Source: Periplaneta americana (lineage: Eukaryota; Arthropoda; Insecta; Blattodea; Blattidae). From it: 64,000 bases of DNA. This document shows, piece after piece, positions 1 through 11,697 of this stretch; position 1 is the first letter of the stretch; each line of letters starts with the position of its first letter. The notes under the pieces were generated by a model. It saw only the letters and a program-made list of their open reading frames with translations. It was not told the origin of the DNA and did not search any database. The DNA is taken from assembly GCF_040183065.1 (NCBI RefSeq), contig NC_091130.1, forward strand, positions 28,556,359 to 28,620,358, written 5' to 3'. The position numbers and the translations under genes were made by a program.

Positions 1-79
1 AAATTATTGTAAACTAATAAATTTGTTAAATAGATAAGCACTGACGGTTCATGATAAAACTTTTATTGTTACTCTATGA

Positions 80-965
80 TTCAGGTAATAAAATGGACGA
101 GTCCCAAAGTCAACCTCAGCAGGAGACCCAAGAGCATTACTAGAGGAAATAAACCACTCTACCATGGATATCTGCTTAGAAATGAATCCAGACAAGACAA
201 AACTAATGACGAGCAACAGTCAAGAAGAGGATATAACCATAAATGTACTCAAACTAGAAAAACACATCTCTCTTCTTTAACAGCATAAACCGGAAAGAAA
301 TGTAAAGACGAATCTACGCTGCATGGGAAAAATTTTAGAGCATAAAAACCATTCTTCTGGACAGAACATTACACAATGGTTTAAAAAACTATTAATGAAT
401 ATGTGTATACTTCCAACCCTCATCAACAGCTCACAGGCTTGACGACCGACAGGAAAAGCTAGAGAAGAAACTTCAATCTGCCAAAGAAAAATAGTGGCCA
501 TAGACCGACAACGGAATGAAATACCAAGAAACAGAACGAATATTCAAGATGAGTGTAGGAAGATAAGAGACCATATGGGCAGAAGATCTAAAGAAGATAT
601 TCGGAAACGGACAACGAAGGCTAAAATAAGATCAATTTTATTTTAGTAGGTTATTTTACGACGCTTTATCAACAGCTTAGGTTATTTAGCATATGAATGA
701 GATGAAGGTGATAATGCCGGTGAAATGTGTCCGGGGTCCAGCACCGAAAGTTACCCAGCATTTGCTCATCTTGGGTTGAGGGAAAACCCCGGAAAAAAAC
801 TCAACCAGGTAACTTGCCCCGACCGGGAATCGAACCCGGGCCACCTGGTTTCGCGGCCAGATGTGCTGACCATTACTCCACAGATGTGGACAAAATAAGA
901 TCAATCCGGGAAAGGCAGATCAAGGGGGAAATATTCAAATTAGCTACCTGCGATCACATAACCTA
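80..965 (+). mobile_element. Degenerate LINE 3' part (RTE-like), interrupted by a SINE
   Basis: Broken reading frames resemble the C-terminal half of an RTE-like LINE: EMNPDKTKLMT near 180-220 (the palm-distal KTK motif), and KAKIRSIRERQIKGEIF across 620-636 and 906-945. Frame changes and stops are frequent, so it is an old copy. SINE A (637-891) sits inside it with a 14-bp duplication; removing the SINE restores the KAKIRSIRERQ frame, which confirms the nesting. Confidence 0.55.
637..891 (-). mobile_element. SINE A (tRNA-derived), full-length
   Basis: Reverse-strand tRNA-derived SINE: a tRNA head with box B (reverse complement of GGGATTCGAACCCGG region at 826-840), a body with the TTACCTGGTTGAG and GGGGTTTTCCCTCAACC motifs, and the tail GCTAAATAACCTAAG...TAAAATAACC. 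It is flanked by the perfect 14-bp duplication AAAATAAGATCAAT (623-636 and 892-905). Pol III transcription would use the internal A and B boxes. Other copies: 23020, 37685, 55757. Confidence 0.88.
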
Positions 966-1839
966 GAAACCTTTCCATCAGAAAAAAGGTCCTTGCCGTC
1001 ATAAGAGCGGGTTCTTTTTATTTTTTTATTGTCACGTTGCAAATTAAAAGTAATGGTTCATAATTCAGGAAAGTTGGCCACACTCGCAACAATTAAAAGG
1101 CTTTTATAGTTAAAGCATAAAATTTTATAATCATGAATGGAAGGCAGAAGTCTATGCGAACAATTTTTAAGCGAAAAAGCAACATTTAAAATGTTTCAGT
1201 AATCTGACCAGTCATACTGTTTCCCTTGACTGTGTAACGTCATGAATCTCTGCTACAGTTTCTTCCTTGTTCTCTTCCTACAGGCAAGTGTCTAACAATA
1301 TTTCATATATCAGCAAGCATTTCATACACAGCTGCAAGTCCATAAAACTAAGTTCCATACAGATACCTTTCAATAGAATGCAACTAAAACGCATTGGCAT
1401 TGGATTCAAAATAGAACTATTCATCTTCATAATTGTCAACCTAAACTATTTTTACAATAGCTAAACAGTAATACTACTACACAAAATAAAAATATTGGAT
1501 GGCTCTAAAATGAACTACAGAAACTTATGGGATGCTATGCATAAACATTTCGCTAGCCAGCACTACCAGCGTGCTAAACTAGCCCCGGCTAACGACTAAT
1601 TACTTGTACAGGATTCATATCATATCGCTAATACTGGTTTATGAATACGAAAAACGTTAGTTCGCTGATCATCCACCGGAAGCCCGCGCTAAGAATGTCT
1701 GTGAATATGGCCCATGATATCGTGAAACAATTCTGCATAGTTTGACTTATAAGTCGTCAATAAACAATCAGTTCAGGTTGAAGATAATCAAGTTTTAGTG
1801 CGGAGTACAGAGAGTTTCTATGCAGACCGGTACCAGGAA
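966..1839. other. Unassigned AT-rich sequence
   Basis: No open frame with recognisable similarity, no inverted ends. The only visible structure is a run of short CTAGCC/GGCTAA words at 1550-1600. Confidence 0.4.
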
Positions 1840-1846
1840 GTAATAT

Positions 1847-2029
1847 CACAGTCTAGTATATACAGTCGCGAAGCTCAATACATAGTAAATATGCAAACAT
1901 TAGATAATTCCTCACCACTAGGATCGCTAATATCGCCTCATTACAGGCAATGTAAAATAGAACTGTCACAGTCTATTGTTTCTAGCACCCACAAAACTCA
2001 AGCTTCGTGACTGTATATAGTAGACTGTG
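1847..2029 (+). mobile_element. 183-bp MITE, CACAGTC family, copy 1
   Basis: Terminal inverted repeats of about 30 bp start CACAGTCTAGTATATACAGT; the right arm differs at a few positions. The flanks are an exact 7-bp duplication GTAATAT (1840-1846, 2030-2036). A second copy of identical length lies inverted at 56956-57138. No coding capacity. An internal CACAGTCTATTGTT word repeats the terminal motif. Confidence 0.85.
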
Positions 2030-2106
2030 GTAATATTCCATCGGCTTAATGACAGTAGAGCAAACACTTGGCCTGAGGAAGCTAACAAGCAAACATTCTC
2101 ATGGGA

Positions 2107-2578
2107 GCATATAAAAAAGTTAATTTTTTTCTTTCCACCATGTTAATAATGTCAAAAGAAGTGCTTATAAAAAATTTTGGCCACTCGAGCACAACTACGA
2201 GAGCCGTAAAAAATAAGTTTTCCTGGGGCACTTTACAGAAAGAAAACACAATTTCATTGGAAAAATTTATTGGAACAGACACAGCAATTGTTGAGCTATT
2301 TTTCAACATATTCCCCACCGGAATTGAGACATTTTTATACCATGAGATCAACTTTTGTATCCCTGTGTCGTAGAAATCTGCAGCCTGGGATCTGAACCAG
2401 TGTGTGACAGCCGTCTGTACCTCTCTGTCGATCCCATGTTCCAATCATTTTTCCAATTAAATTGTGTTTTCCTTCTGTAAACGGCCCAGTGACACTTATT
2501 TTTACGGCCCTCGTAATTGTGCTCGAGTGATCAAAATTTGACATTAATATGGTGGAAGAAAAAAAATAACATTTTTAT
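2107..2578. mobile_element. Foldback element with ~150-bp imperfect inverted repeats
   Basis: The segment 2107-2276 is the imperfect reverse complement of 2430-2578; shared blocks include TTTCCACCAT, CACTCGAGCACAA, ACGAG(A/G)GCCGTAAAAA and GAAAACACAATTT. The central 150 bp is unique. The overlapping open frames on both strands come from this symmetry and are not genes. No clear target duplication was found. Confidence 0.7.
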
Positions 2579-2645
2579 CTGTCCCCGTGGGAATCTTTAC
2601 TTGTAAGCCTTCTCACTAACGTACTAAACAATATCAACATTAGTA

Positions 2646-3051
2646 TATAGTCGCGACGCTGTTATTTCCGCGTGACTCCACCTTTTTGCTTACGTCTTAG
2701 GAAGTGAAGTATAGTCTAGGTAGGTAGTATCGTTCGCCATTTTTGTTCTTTGGTTCCCGAGCTACCATACGAGGAATCTATTTGCCACACCGTTAAACAT
2801 TATCATGTCGTAGCTCCTATGATAATAAATCAAACGCACTGTAATTCAGCAAATAATTGAGCGGCAAATAACGTCGTGTGCTTTCTGCAAACGCCAACGA
2901 AAGAGCCAAAATGGCGGCCGATTATATTAAGTATTTATCGAGCCTTAAGAAATGAATAACGTCTTCATAAGCGAATCACAAGACGCACATGTTTAAATGT
3001 AGCCGACCTGCAACGCGATTGGCTGCCGGAAATTAGAGCAATGGGACTATA
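2646..3051 (+). mobile_element. ~410-bp dispersed repeat with TATAGTC ends, copy 1
   Basis: Begins TATAGTCGCGACGCTG and ends GGGACTATA. The same sequence occurs inverted at 44293-44708 with about 90 percent identity by eye, including CGTTTGATTTATTATCATAGG and the GGCTGCCGGAAATTAGAGC end. The short inverted ends suggest a non-autonomous DNA transposon. The end motif resembles the subterminal part of the 183-bp MITE (TATACAGTCGCGAAGC). Confidence 0.72.
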
Positions 3052-3229
3052 GTTAGCCTCAACGTGTTCATTGTAATGGAATGGAATTTACGGAAAGGGG
3101 GCACTACGGCCCAACACTACACTAACCCTCAAACTAGGCGCATTCTCAAACCCACACCAGCTGACTACACTAAGGTTCGTTATATACCCAGGTTTTAAGC
3201 AGGCAACCCCTAGCTGGCAATAAGGGAAT

Positions 3230-3425
3230 GCTATAGAATGATGACGAAGTGGAGAAATGGTGACGGAATTATGTAGATGCCTAATATGGGGGAAAACGAG
3301 AGAACTATGAGAAAAACCCCAGTTGGGACTTTGTCCACCACAAGTGTCACTATTGATTTCCCAGACCTGACCGGGACTCGAGCCCGAGCCGCCTGCGTGA
3401 CAGGCTGGAGGTCAGGTTGTACACT
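3230..3425 (-). mobile_element. Degenerate tRNA-derived SINE
   Basis: Contains a reverse-strand box B-like word (reverse of GGGCTCGAGTCCCGG at 3371-3385) and a body with AAAAACCCCAGTTGGGACTT. Too decayed to assign to a family; it may be a relative of SINE A. Confidence 0.4.
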
Positions 3426-3736
3426 GTAATACTTATACAAAACTTTTTTTTTTTTGCAACAGGGCTCACCTTGAAGATTTACTTTACATATGACCACATT
3501 TTCATTTTCTTTTACAGTTTGTGATCGATACTGAACAACGGATTCCTACTAGTAAGTAAAAGAAGATTAATCAAAAACACGTGATATATTCTCATTTATA
3601 ATAGAAACTGTAACTATATTACTTAAGAAGATTTGACAGGTATGTATATAGGTCTACTGAGTAAAAAGTATGAAACATTGCTTGTAGCTTTCCTATTTTC
3701 AATTTTAAGAAAATCTGTTTATACAAAAGTTATAAG

Positions 3737-4087
3737 TAAAGTAAATCCATGAGCTACAGCCCTTTGAAGGGCCAAGACCGACCAGCTGGCTGCTGCATCA
3801 CGTCCACATGCCGAAGTAGAGGTGGACGATCATCCAACCAGAATGGAGGTATTGTATTGTTAGCACGATGATCCCCCAGCTATTATAGCTGGTTTGCGAA
3901 ACCGGATTTTCGCTACCTATTGTAGCTCCCCAAGTGCATCACGATGCTGGGTGGGCACCGGTCCCATACACTGGCCGAAATTTCATGAGAAAATTTCTTC
4001 CCCCATGGGGATACGAACCAGCGCGCATTTCGTAGCGCGGGTCCTAGGCAGGATGCCTTAGACCACCACGATGCCACAGCGCGGGAC
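3737..4087 (-). mobile_element. SINE B (tRNA-derived), nearly full-length
   Basis: On the reverse strand, the tRNA-like head (box B GGTTCGTATCCCC at 4010-4022) is followed by a body with TTTTCTCATGAAATTTCGGCC, CACCCAGCATCGTGATGC and a 3' part with GGTTGGATGATCGTCCACC. Copies or parts of the same family are at 48440-49330 and 62985-63265. Confidence 0.75.
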
Positions 4088-4149
4088 AAACAAAAATTAT
4101 AGTCCATTTTGAATCTTGTGTACACCACTTTTAACACTTGAATATAAAT

Positions 4150-4897
4150 AATTGATGAACTAGTGGACTTACTCGTGTTAAATATGTAATATTTTTCCGG
4201 CTTACAGCTGTTTCAGTGCATCATGCACCATCATCAGAGCCTACTAGATCTCGGCGTCATCTCGAACTTCTCTGCCTGTTAGGAGGGTGTGTTTTATTGT
4301 TGGAATGTGTTGGATTGTGTGGTCGAATAGTGTGTGTGTACTGAAATTGATCTGTGTGTTGAGGATTTGATCGGGGTGTGTTTTAGTGTGTTTGTATATT
4401 TCGTATTGTTCTAGTGTGTTGAGTTTTTGGTTCTTGGGTTGTGTGTGTAGGATTTCCATGTCCGTGTTTATGTTATTGTATGTATGGTTGGCATTGGTTA
4501 TGTGATCGGCGTATGTAGATGTATTGTGTCCTCTGGTTATAGCTTTAATGTGTTCTTTGTAGCGAGTTTGGAATGATCTGCCTGTCTGTCCTATGTAGAA
4601 CTTGTCGCAACTATTACATGTGAGTTTGTATACACCTGTGTGGTCGTATTTATTTGTTTGTGTTTTTTGTGTGTTGAGATGTCTTTGTAGTGTGTTTTCT
4701 GTTCTGTATGTTATGTTGTATTTCTGTTTTCTGAATGAAGATGCGATCTTATGTGTGCTTTTGTTTTCATATGTTAGTGTGATGTATTTCTTGTGTTTGT
4801 GTTGTGTTTTGTGTATTCATGTGTTTGTTAAGTTTTTGTTTTGTCTTCCTTATGATGTTGTCTATTATGTTTGAATTGTATCCATTTTCTTGTGCTA
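4150..4897 (-). mobile_element. Penelope-like element, C-terminal GIY-YIG part
   Basis: On the reverse strand, a frame through 4246-4650 reads GVYKLTCNSCDKFYIGQTGR followed by RYKEHIKAI, the GVY...YIG catalytic pattern of the GIY-YIG endonuclease carried by Penelope-like retroelements. It continues to a stop at 4244-4246 after TGREVRDDAEI. Upstream (4700-4897) the linker is broken by frameshifts. The copy is 5' truncated at the TIR element starting at 4900. The open frame on the opposite strand is a shadow. Confidence 0.75.
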
Positions 4898-4899
4898 TA

Positions 4900-6200
4900 G
4901 GGGGTGAAAAATGAACATTTTGAACATGTTCTCAATAACTACTGTTTTTTTCTTTTATCAAGAGTGTGCCAAGAAATGTGTTTTCTTAAGTAGCACCGAG
5001 TAACTTACCGTATCTTCTGGTGCATAAAATGCATTTTTTTTCCTTTGAAAATGGATCTGAAAACAAAGTGCGTCTTATATGCCGATACTGAATTTGTCAA
5101 TGGGTCGAAGCATCATGGGAGGCTGTGAAAACTGAGACAGTAGTTAAATCCTTAAGCAATGTAGTATTATCAGATGCCTATAGTAACGGACTGGATGGTA
5201 CAGAGGACGATTTGTTGTATGAGAACTCAGACTGTGATTTAGCAGAGGTTTCAAGTGACCATTCATTTAGCTCTGAAGACGAATTTCTGGTTTTTGACGA
5301 AGTATTCTTTCCTAGTTAGACAGATCTACGTATTAATTTATACTGTATTTGAAAAACTGTAAATTCATTATTCAGGGACAAAGGTTTTCCCTAAAAAAGT
5401 CTACAAAAAAGGGACTTGTCTCATGCTCCGGTTCGTCTCTATAAGATGCAATGGCAAGTATGGAAATTATTTTTCCATTTTTTTATTCTTAAGTCTCAAA
5501 ACGTATAAAATATTGTCTACCATTTATAAGCTATTTATAAGCTGTGGTCGAAATGGATGTGTACATAAAAAAGAAAAATTCTTTAGTATAACAATTTATC
5601 GCTATGAAGAATAAGGAAGTCAGAATTATTACAGAAGGAAAGTGATGAATTACTTGAATCAAAAATTTCAGGGACTATGGATAAGCAATAGTGGAAGTAT
5701 TGAATGACCCCCAAGATACCATTATCTCAACCTATTAGATTTTTTCTTGTGGAGTTATTTGAAGCAGAGAATCTACGAGTTAAAACGAAGACTTAGGGAC
5801 GAGATATAATATATCAAACAAACGGTCTTGAAAATAATAAATAATTTCCAAGACATATATATATTTTTTTGAAAATGAATGGAGATCATTTTGAACACCT
5901 TCTGTGAAATGGTAATTATAATACTATTACAATTTTTAAATATTTTTTTAATTCTATGCCCTGTATATTAAAATTTTACTTAAATTACAATTAAGTGCAT
6001 CCTTTTTAAGCCACCAATGTGTTTTTATTTACGAAAAGTGTTTTTGTATTTTTTTACGTTGTGAGTTCTGAAAAATCCAAAAAATTTAAAAATAAAATAC
6101 AGAGTGCCACTTAAAACACACTCCTTAGCACACTCTTTACAAATAAAAAACATACCATTCGTTTTTCAAAAACACGTTCAAAATATTCCTATTTCACCCC
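4900..6200. mobile_element. TIR element with decayed mariner-like transposase and pogo-like insert
   Basis: The first 110 bp (GGGGTGAAAAATGAACATTT...) and the last 110 bp are inverted repeats of each other, with AAGAGTGTGCYAAG and GTGTTTT blocks conserved; TA flanks both ends (4898-4899, 6201-6202). Inside, 5640-5900 (+) retains a mariner-type C-terminus (LLDFFLWSYLKQRIYE, then a GDHFEHLL-like end) with stops and frameshifts. The 5000-5325 part belongs to another element (next entry). Confidence 0.65.
5000..5325 (+). pseudogene. Possible pogo/Tigger-type transposase C-terminal remnant
   Basis: The frame ending at 5319 reads VKTETVVKSL, then GLDGTEDDLLYEN and an acidic Ser/Asp/Glu tail before a TAG. 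The pattern (tryptophan, VxxxTVxxSFxxxxI, LDGTEDD) is that of the C-terminal part of pogo-type transposases. The upstream CGTCTTATATGCCG word is repeat-like. No catalytic region is present; assignment is from memory of the motif. Confidence 0.4.
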
Positions 6201-6202
6201 TA

Positions 6203-6911
6203 CAATTATTGTACATACAAATTCTTCGTAAAATTAAAAACAAGAAACCTACAAGCAGAATTTCACATTTTTACTCATACTGAATAGATACAGAATAGAT
6301 ATGAGGATTGACCGATAATGAGATGGAAAATAAAAGACTGTTAATGGCTTAAATGCCAAAACAGCACAATAGAAACCAACCAACCATATATGGAATTATT
6401 TTAACTGTCTTTTTCCCATTTTACAGGGATGCTCATTATACCAGGGATTTTCTGCAACCCTGGTACAACTTACAAAAAAAAATTGTAACGTATGTGTATG
6501 TAACCGCATGGGAACTGATGAATCTTGCACCAAGATCAAGTGTTCTCAAAAAGTGTTCGTATTATCAATTATTTATTATGTTAAGTGTCATGTATTTTAG
6601 GCTCAGCAAACGTATCAGCAGACAAATGCACTACCGTCCCAGCTACGCTGGTGGCTATGCTAAGACTTCACCCCAATCTATGTTTACTATTGGAGAGGGT
6701 ACATGATATGAGGGGAAGGTGGAGAGTATTGGAGTAAAACGGGAGTACCCCGAAAAAGTCTTTGTAATGTCTGCTTTGACCATCACAAATTCCATGATGA
6801 CCTGTTAGGTTTCGAAGACTGTGATTGAGTTCAAATAATCGCAATCTTGCAAGGTAAATTTTTTCAGTTCTGTTTTCTTATCAGTGTGCTAAAATACATC
6901 TAATGAAGCTT
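6203..6911. other. Unassigned sequence
   Basis: AT-rich; open frames are short and without recognisable motifs. Ends at the 15-bp target duplication of the LINE A copy that follows. Confidence 0.4.
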
Positions 6912-6926
6912 AGATTTTAAGTTATA

Positions 6927-8225
6927 CTTACTTACTTACTGGCATTTAAGGAACCCGGAGGTTCATTGCTGCCCTCACATAAGCCCGCCATTGGTCCCTA
7001 TCCTCAGCAAAATCAATCCATTCTCCATCATCATATCCCACCTCCCTCAAATCCATTTTAATATTATCCTCCCATCTACGTCTCGGCCTCCCTAAAGGTC
7101 TTTTTCCCTCCGGCCTCCCAACTAACACTCTATATGCATTTCTGGATTCGCCCATACGTGCTACATGCCCTGCCCATCTCAAACGTCTGGATTTAATGTT
7201 CCTAATTATGTCAGGTGAAGAATACAATGCGTGCAGTTCTGTGTTGTGTAACTTTCTCCATTCTCCTGTAACTTCATCCCTCTTAGCCCCAAATATTTTC
7301 CTAAGCACCTTATTCTCAAACACCCTTAATCTCTGTTCCTCTCTCAAAGTGAGAGTCCAAGTTTCACAACCATACAGAACAACCAGTAATATAACTGTTT
7401 TATAAATTCTAACTTTCAGATTTTTCGACAGCAGACTGGATGATAAAAGTTTCTCATCCGAATAATAACAGGCATTTCCCATATTTATTCTGTGTTTAAT
7501 TTCCTCCCGAGTATCATTTATATTTGTTACTGTTGCTCCCAGATATTTGAACTTCTCCACCTCCTCAAAAGATAAATTTCCAATTTTTATATTTCCATTT
7601 CGTACAATATTCTCGTCACGAGACATAATCATATACTTTGTCTTTTCGGGATTTACTTCCAGACCTATTTCTTTACTTGCTTCCAGTAAAATCCCCTGTT
7701 TTCCCTAATCGTTTGTGGATTTTCTCCTAACATATTCACGTCATCCGCATAGACAAGAAGCTGATGTAACCCGTTCAATTCCAAACCCTCTCTGTTATCC
7801 TAGACTTTCCTAATGGCATACTCTAGAGCAAAGTTAAAAAGTAAAGGTGATAGTGCATCCCCTTGCTTTAGCCCACAGTGAATTGGAAACACATCTGACA
7901 GAAACTGACCTATACGAACTCTGCTGTACGTTTCACTGAGACACATTTTAATTAATCGAACTAGTTTCTTGGGAATACCAAATTCAATAAGAATATCATA
8001 TAAAACTTCTCTCTTAACCGAGCCATATGCATTTTTGAAATCTATGAATAACTGATGCACTGTACCCTTATACTCCCATTTTTTCTCCATTATCTGTTGA
8101 ATACAAAATATCTGATCGATAGTTGATCTATTAGCCTAAAACCACACTGATGATCCCCAATAATTTCATCTACATATGGAGTTAATCTTCTCAAAAGAAT
8201 ATTGGACAAAATTTTGTACGATGTC
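6927..8225 (-). mobile_element. LINE A copy (TAAG-tailed non-LTR retrotransposon), 5' truncated
   Basis: Reverse-strand copy bounded by a perfect 15-bp duplication AGATTTTAAGTTATA (6912-6926, 8226-8240); the 3' tail is TAAG repeated. It encodes the RT half: [40 protein letters not shown], the catalytic YADDVN at about 7755, and the downstream [15 protein letters not shown] and [18 protein letters not shown] segments ending MNLRVP. Non-functional: CAG-to-TAG stop at 7801, a frameshift near 7690, and no 5' half. The clade is uncertain; the layout suggests an endonuclease/RT LINE in the RTE-Jockey range. Confidence 0.9.
6943..7632 (-). pseudogene. LINE A reverse transcriptase C-terminal open frame
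   Basis: A 228-codon open frame starting [18 protein letters not shown] and running to MNLRVP. It is the thumb/C-terminal part downstream of the YADD motif, kept open in this copy but cut off from the RT core by a frameshift. It includes [31 protein letters not shown] and the [10 protein letters not shown] signature common to many insect LINEs. Confidence 0.85.
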
Positions 8226-8240
8226 AGATTTTAAGTTATA

Positions 8241-9798
8241 TATTTTATATTTATTACATATTTATCTACATATTTTGCCATTTTAGCTACATATGTCTCA
8301 TTTTCATATTACATAACATCCGGGTTCTAGTTATAACGCTCTCTTTCTGTAGTGCATATCGGATGTCATGTTGCCCTACAGCGTCTGTACTGACGAGATA
8401 TAATAAAACCCTTTATATTTTAGAAATGGCTAGTTTCTAGACCTATGTATATTACGAATTTTTACCTTATTCCACCATCCTCTACTGGCACTGCAGTTTG
8501 TATCTATAATTGTGAGACATCTTATAATGTGTGATTATTCTGATGACGTCTTGTCATCCTATTTTAGTAGTCATTTGTTGTCTCTTTTTCTTTCAGAGAA
8601 CTACTTCTGCCGACACAGCATCCTCAAATGTCACATTTCTTCTAAATAAACGAAATGTATTGTGCATATTGAAAATATATACAAGCTGCAAAATAAATAT
8701 GATTACTTTCTCCTTCTTATCAGTTTTAATATCGCTTCATCAAAATTTAAGGAATAATTCCATTACACGTGTTCCTTATAAAGTGTCATTCAACATCATA
8801 CACAATGAAACCTTCCCAAATCGTCAGCTAGAAAGTCCCCATGAAAAGTCGTAAAGAGGAAAGTAAAGTAAAATAAAGTGTGTGACGAAAAATTTACAAA
8901 AAAAAATCCTAAATTCAAGACATATGGAACAGATTCCAAAAACAGTATAAAACTTAAATTTGGGTCTATTTTTCTAAGGTTCCTGGAGCACGTCTGTTCG
9001 TGATGCTTCATATATCAGCAAGGCCCGTAGGCAGGAAACAAAAATTCTCTCTTCGACATTATTTATAATTCACTATTAGAAGATAGCACAACACACAGTT
9101 AATAGCAGACGCTGATCTAGTTAAAGTGGACTTACAAGTTATCAATCTATCATTATTGTAATGTAAGAAATGGCTCGTGATGTGAATTTTGGGTACCTAC
9201 AAGTGGCGATTCCTCAGGGGAGGGAAGGGAGAAACGTCCTCCTCACATTTTTCTTCTTTTGAAAATATATGCCAAATAAAGTATGTCTCTTGAAATTCGA
9301 GGAAGATTCGATAATTTTTAAGTTCACAGCTATAAGAAAACCTCGGTTGATCGAGTTTTAAACGAGCAGCTCATGTGCTGCTAGAAAACTGTGAGAAAGA
9401 TGCGAGATTGTTTGTGTGGAGGAAAGCCAATCCATTCCTCCTTTACTGCAGTTAACACACATAGACAACAGTGCACTAGCGGCCAGAGAAAGAAGCAGAG
9501 GTTTAAAGCAAGTAAATGAACGGTTAGGGAGGAGATCCTCCTCTGAATCAGCGCATGGGTGGGAAACAGAAACCAACTGGTCATGCAGCAAGCTCGCTAC
9601 AGCTGCCATCTAACGATGGTACATTCAACCAGACTATAACAGATCTATGTGAGACACAATAAAAACAGTTTTAACGCAGCGCTATGAAAGACATCATGTA
9701 AACCTTTTTTTTTTAAATTATAAATAAAAAATATTATTCATTGCACTTTATATAGGCTACTATTCATGGTTTGAAACTTTCAAGGACATTTGAAAGTT
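8241..9798. other. Unassigned sequence between two LINE A copies
   Basis: No element boundary is visible. A somewhat GC-richer part (9355-9615) is open in three frames but shows no family motif. The 8531 frame begins with a hydrophobic stretch that could mimic a signal peptide, but no splice or homology support exists. Confidence 0.35.
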
Positions 9799-9799
9799 A

Positions 9800-10815
9800 A
9801 AGTGAAACATACAGCAGAGTCCGTATAGGTCAGTTTCTATCTGATGCTTTTCCAATTCACTGCGGGCTAAAGCAGGGAGATGCACTATCACCTTTACTTT
9901 TTAACTTCGCTCTAGAATATGCCATTAGGAAAGTTCAGGATAACAAGCAGGGTTTGGAATTGAACGGGTTACATCAGCTTCTTGTCTATGCGGATGACGT
10001 GAATATGTTAGGAGAAAATACACAAACAATTAGGGAAAACACGGAAATTTTACTTGAAACAAGTAAAGCGATCGGTTTGGAAGTAAATCCCGAAAAGACA
10101 AAGTATATGATTATGTCTCGTGACGAGAATATTGTACGAAATGGAAATATAAAAATTGGAGATTTATCCTTCGAAGAGGTGGAAAAATTCAAATATCTTG
10201 GAGCAACAGTAACAAATATAAATGACACTCGGGAGGAAATTAAACGCAGAATAAATATGGGAAATGCATGTTATTATTCAGTTGAGAAGCTCTTATCATC
10301 CAGTCTGCTGTCCAAAAATCTGAAAGTTATAATTTATAAAACAGTTATATTACCGGTTGTTCTGTATGGTTGTGAAACTTTGACTCTCACTCTGAGAGAG
10401 GAACATAGGTTAAGGGTGTTTGAGAATAAGGTGCTTAGGGAAATATTTGGGGCTAAGCGGGTTGAAGTTACAGGAGAATGGAGAAAGTTACACAACACAG
10501 AACTGCATGCATTGTATTCTTCACCTGACATAATTAGGAACATTAAATCCAGACGTTTGAGATGGGCAGGGCATGTAGCACGTATGGGCGAATCCAAAAA
10601 TGCATATAGAGTGTTAGTTGGGAGACCGGAGGGAAAAAGACCTTTAGGGAGGCCGAGACGTAGATGGGAGGATAATAGTAAAATGGATTTGAGGGAGGTG
10701 GGGTATAATGATAGAGACTAGATTAATCTTGCACAGGATAGGGACAGCTGGCGGGCTTATGTGAGGGCGGCAATGAACCTTCGGGTTCCTTAAAAGCCAT
10801 TTGTAAGTAAGTAAG
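9800..10815 (+). mobile_element. LINE A copy, 5' truncated, one nonsense mutation in the open part
   Basis: Plus-strand copy starting in RT motif 3 ([20 protein letters not shown]), then [14 protein letters not shown] with the catalytic YADD at about 9985-9996, and the usual C-terminal segments. The frame is open from upstream of 9850 to a Trp-to-TAG stop at 10719-10721, after which it would continue to MNLRVP at 10792. The tail GTAAGTAAGTAAG lies at 10803-10815. It is one of the best preserved copies here. Confidence 0.88.
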
Positions 10816-11535
10816 TTGGGTTTATATAAAACAAAGTGGGAGTAGTTTTACGTTAGTATCGCAGATCTTTTGGCCCCTGAAATTCACTTCCCTTCATTGT
10901 GTACTAGACAGGGCAACAGCCAAGTTGTCAGTTTTGTACAAATATATATGAAACTGAAAGTAGGTACTCCAAACTGCATTTTTTTAACATAAAAAATTAA
11001 TCGGCCACCGGCAGCTTTGAACAATAAAGATAGTATAGCTTTACAAGAACTAACATTCTTCAAAAGCATATGATATTGAACTTGTAAAATGTACATGTGG
11101 CAACACAGACCACGTGGGTGGGTGCAGTGTTCTCGCTTTCCTCAGATTATTTCCCATTCCCATTTCCATAAAATGGTTCGATTACGCGTTAGTAGCTAGT
11201 CTCGTCCAACACATGTGATGCTGTAGTGTGCGTGAAAAATGCTGCGAGGTTGTGAACTTCCTTGTAATTGTTAATTTGTGTAATTATTCAACAATGAATG
11301 GAAGTAAAAACATAATATATTTTGGAAAATTTAGGAAACTCAGTTTACAAGAACAGATTATTGCTAAACAGAAGGGAAGGCCAACCCAAACACCACCTGG
11401 GTTTACATGTATGCATGTAGGTTAATTTGTAGCATGTTTCATTCAAGAAGGTGTCATTTAGTGCTGTTAACTTCTTTCCTCCTCATAAGAAATACGCAGC
11501 AGCCGCCACTGGTACCTACATATCTTTTTCTCTTT
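10816..11535. other. Unassigned sequence
   Basis: No recognised gene. A 65-codon frame at 11228 has no motif I can name. Confidence 0.35.
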
Positions 11536-11697
11536 TTTACTTTTTTACGACGCTGTATCAACTACTGGGCTATTTAGTGTCAATGAAATTGCTGATAGCG
11601 AGATTATGTTTTGGAGAGATGAGGCAAAGGATTCGTCATAGATTACCTGAAATTCGTCTTATGGTTGGGGAAACCCTCGGAAAGAAAACAACCAGGT
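11536..11697 (-). mobile_element. SINE fragment sharing the SINE A tail
   Basis: Reverse-strand piece: the first 35 bases (TTTTACGACGCTGTATCAAC...) are the SINE A tail, but the body is a different version with GGGGAAACCCTCGG and ends at the AACCAGGTAA motif without a tRNA head. It is 5' truncated or belongs to SINE E. Confidence 0.6.

Noticed and set aside
2101-2544. Overlapping open frames on both strands (90-120 codons)
   Set aside because: They arise from the long inverted repeat at 2107-2578; no motif and no codon-like constraint.
4602-4874. Cys/Val-rich membrane-like 90-codon frame
   Set aside because: It is antisense to the Penelope-like linker on the reverse strand.
8531-8854. 107-codon frame beginning with a signal-peptide-like hydrophobic stretch
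   Set aside because: No homology, splice context or downstream continuation; AT-rich random frames often look hydrophobic.
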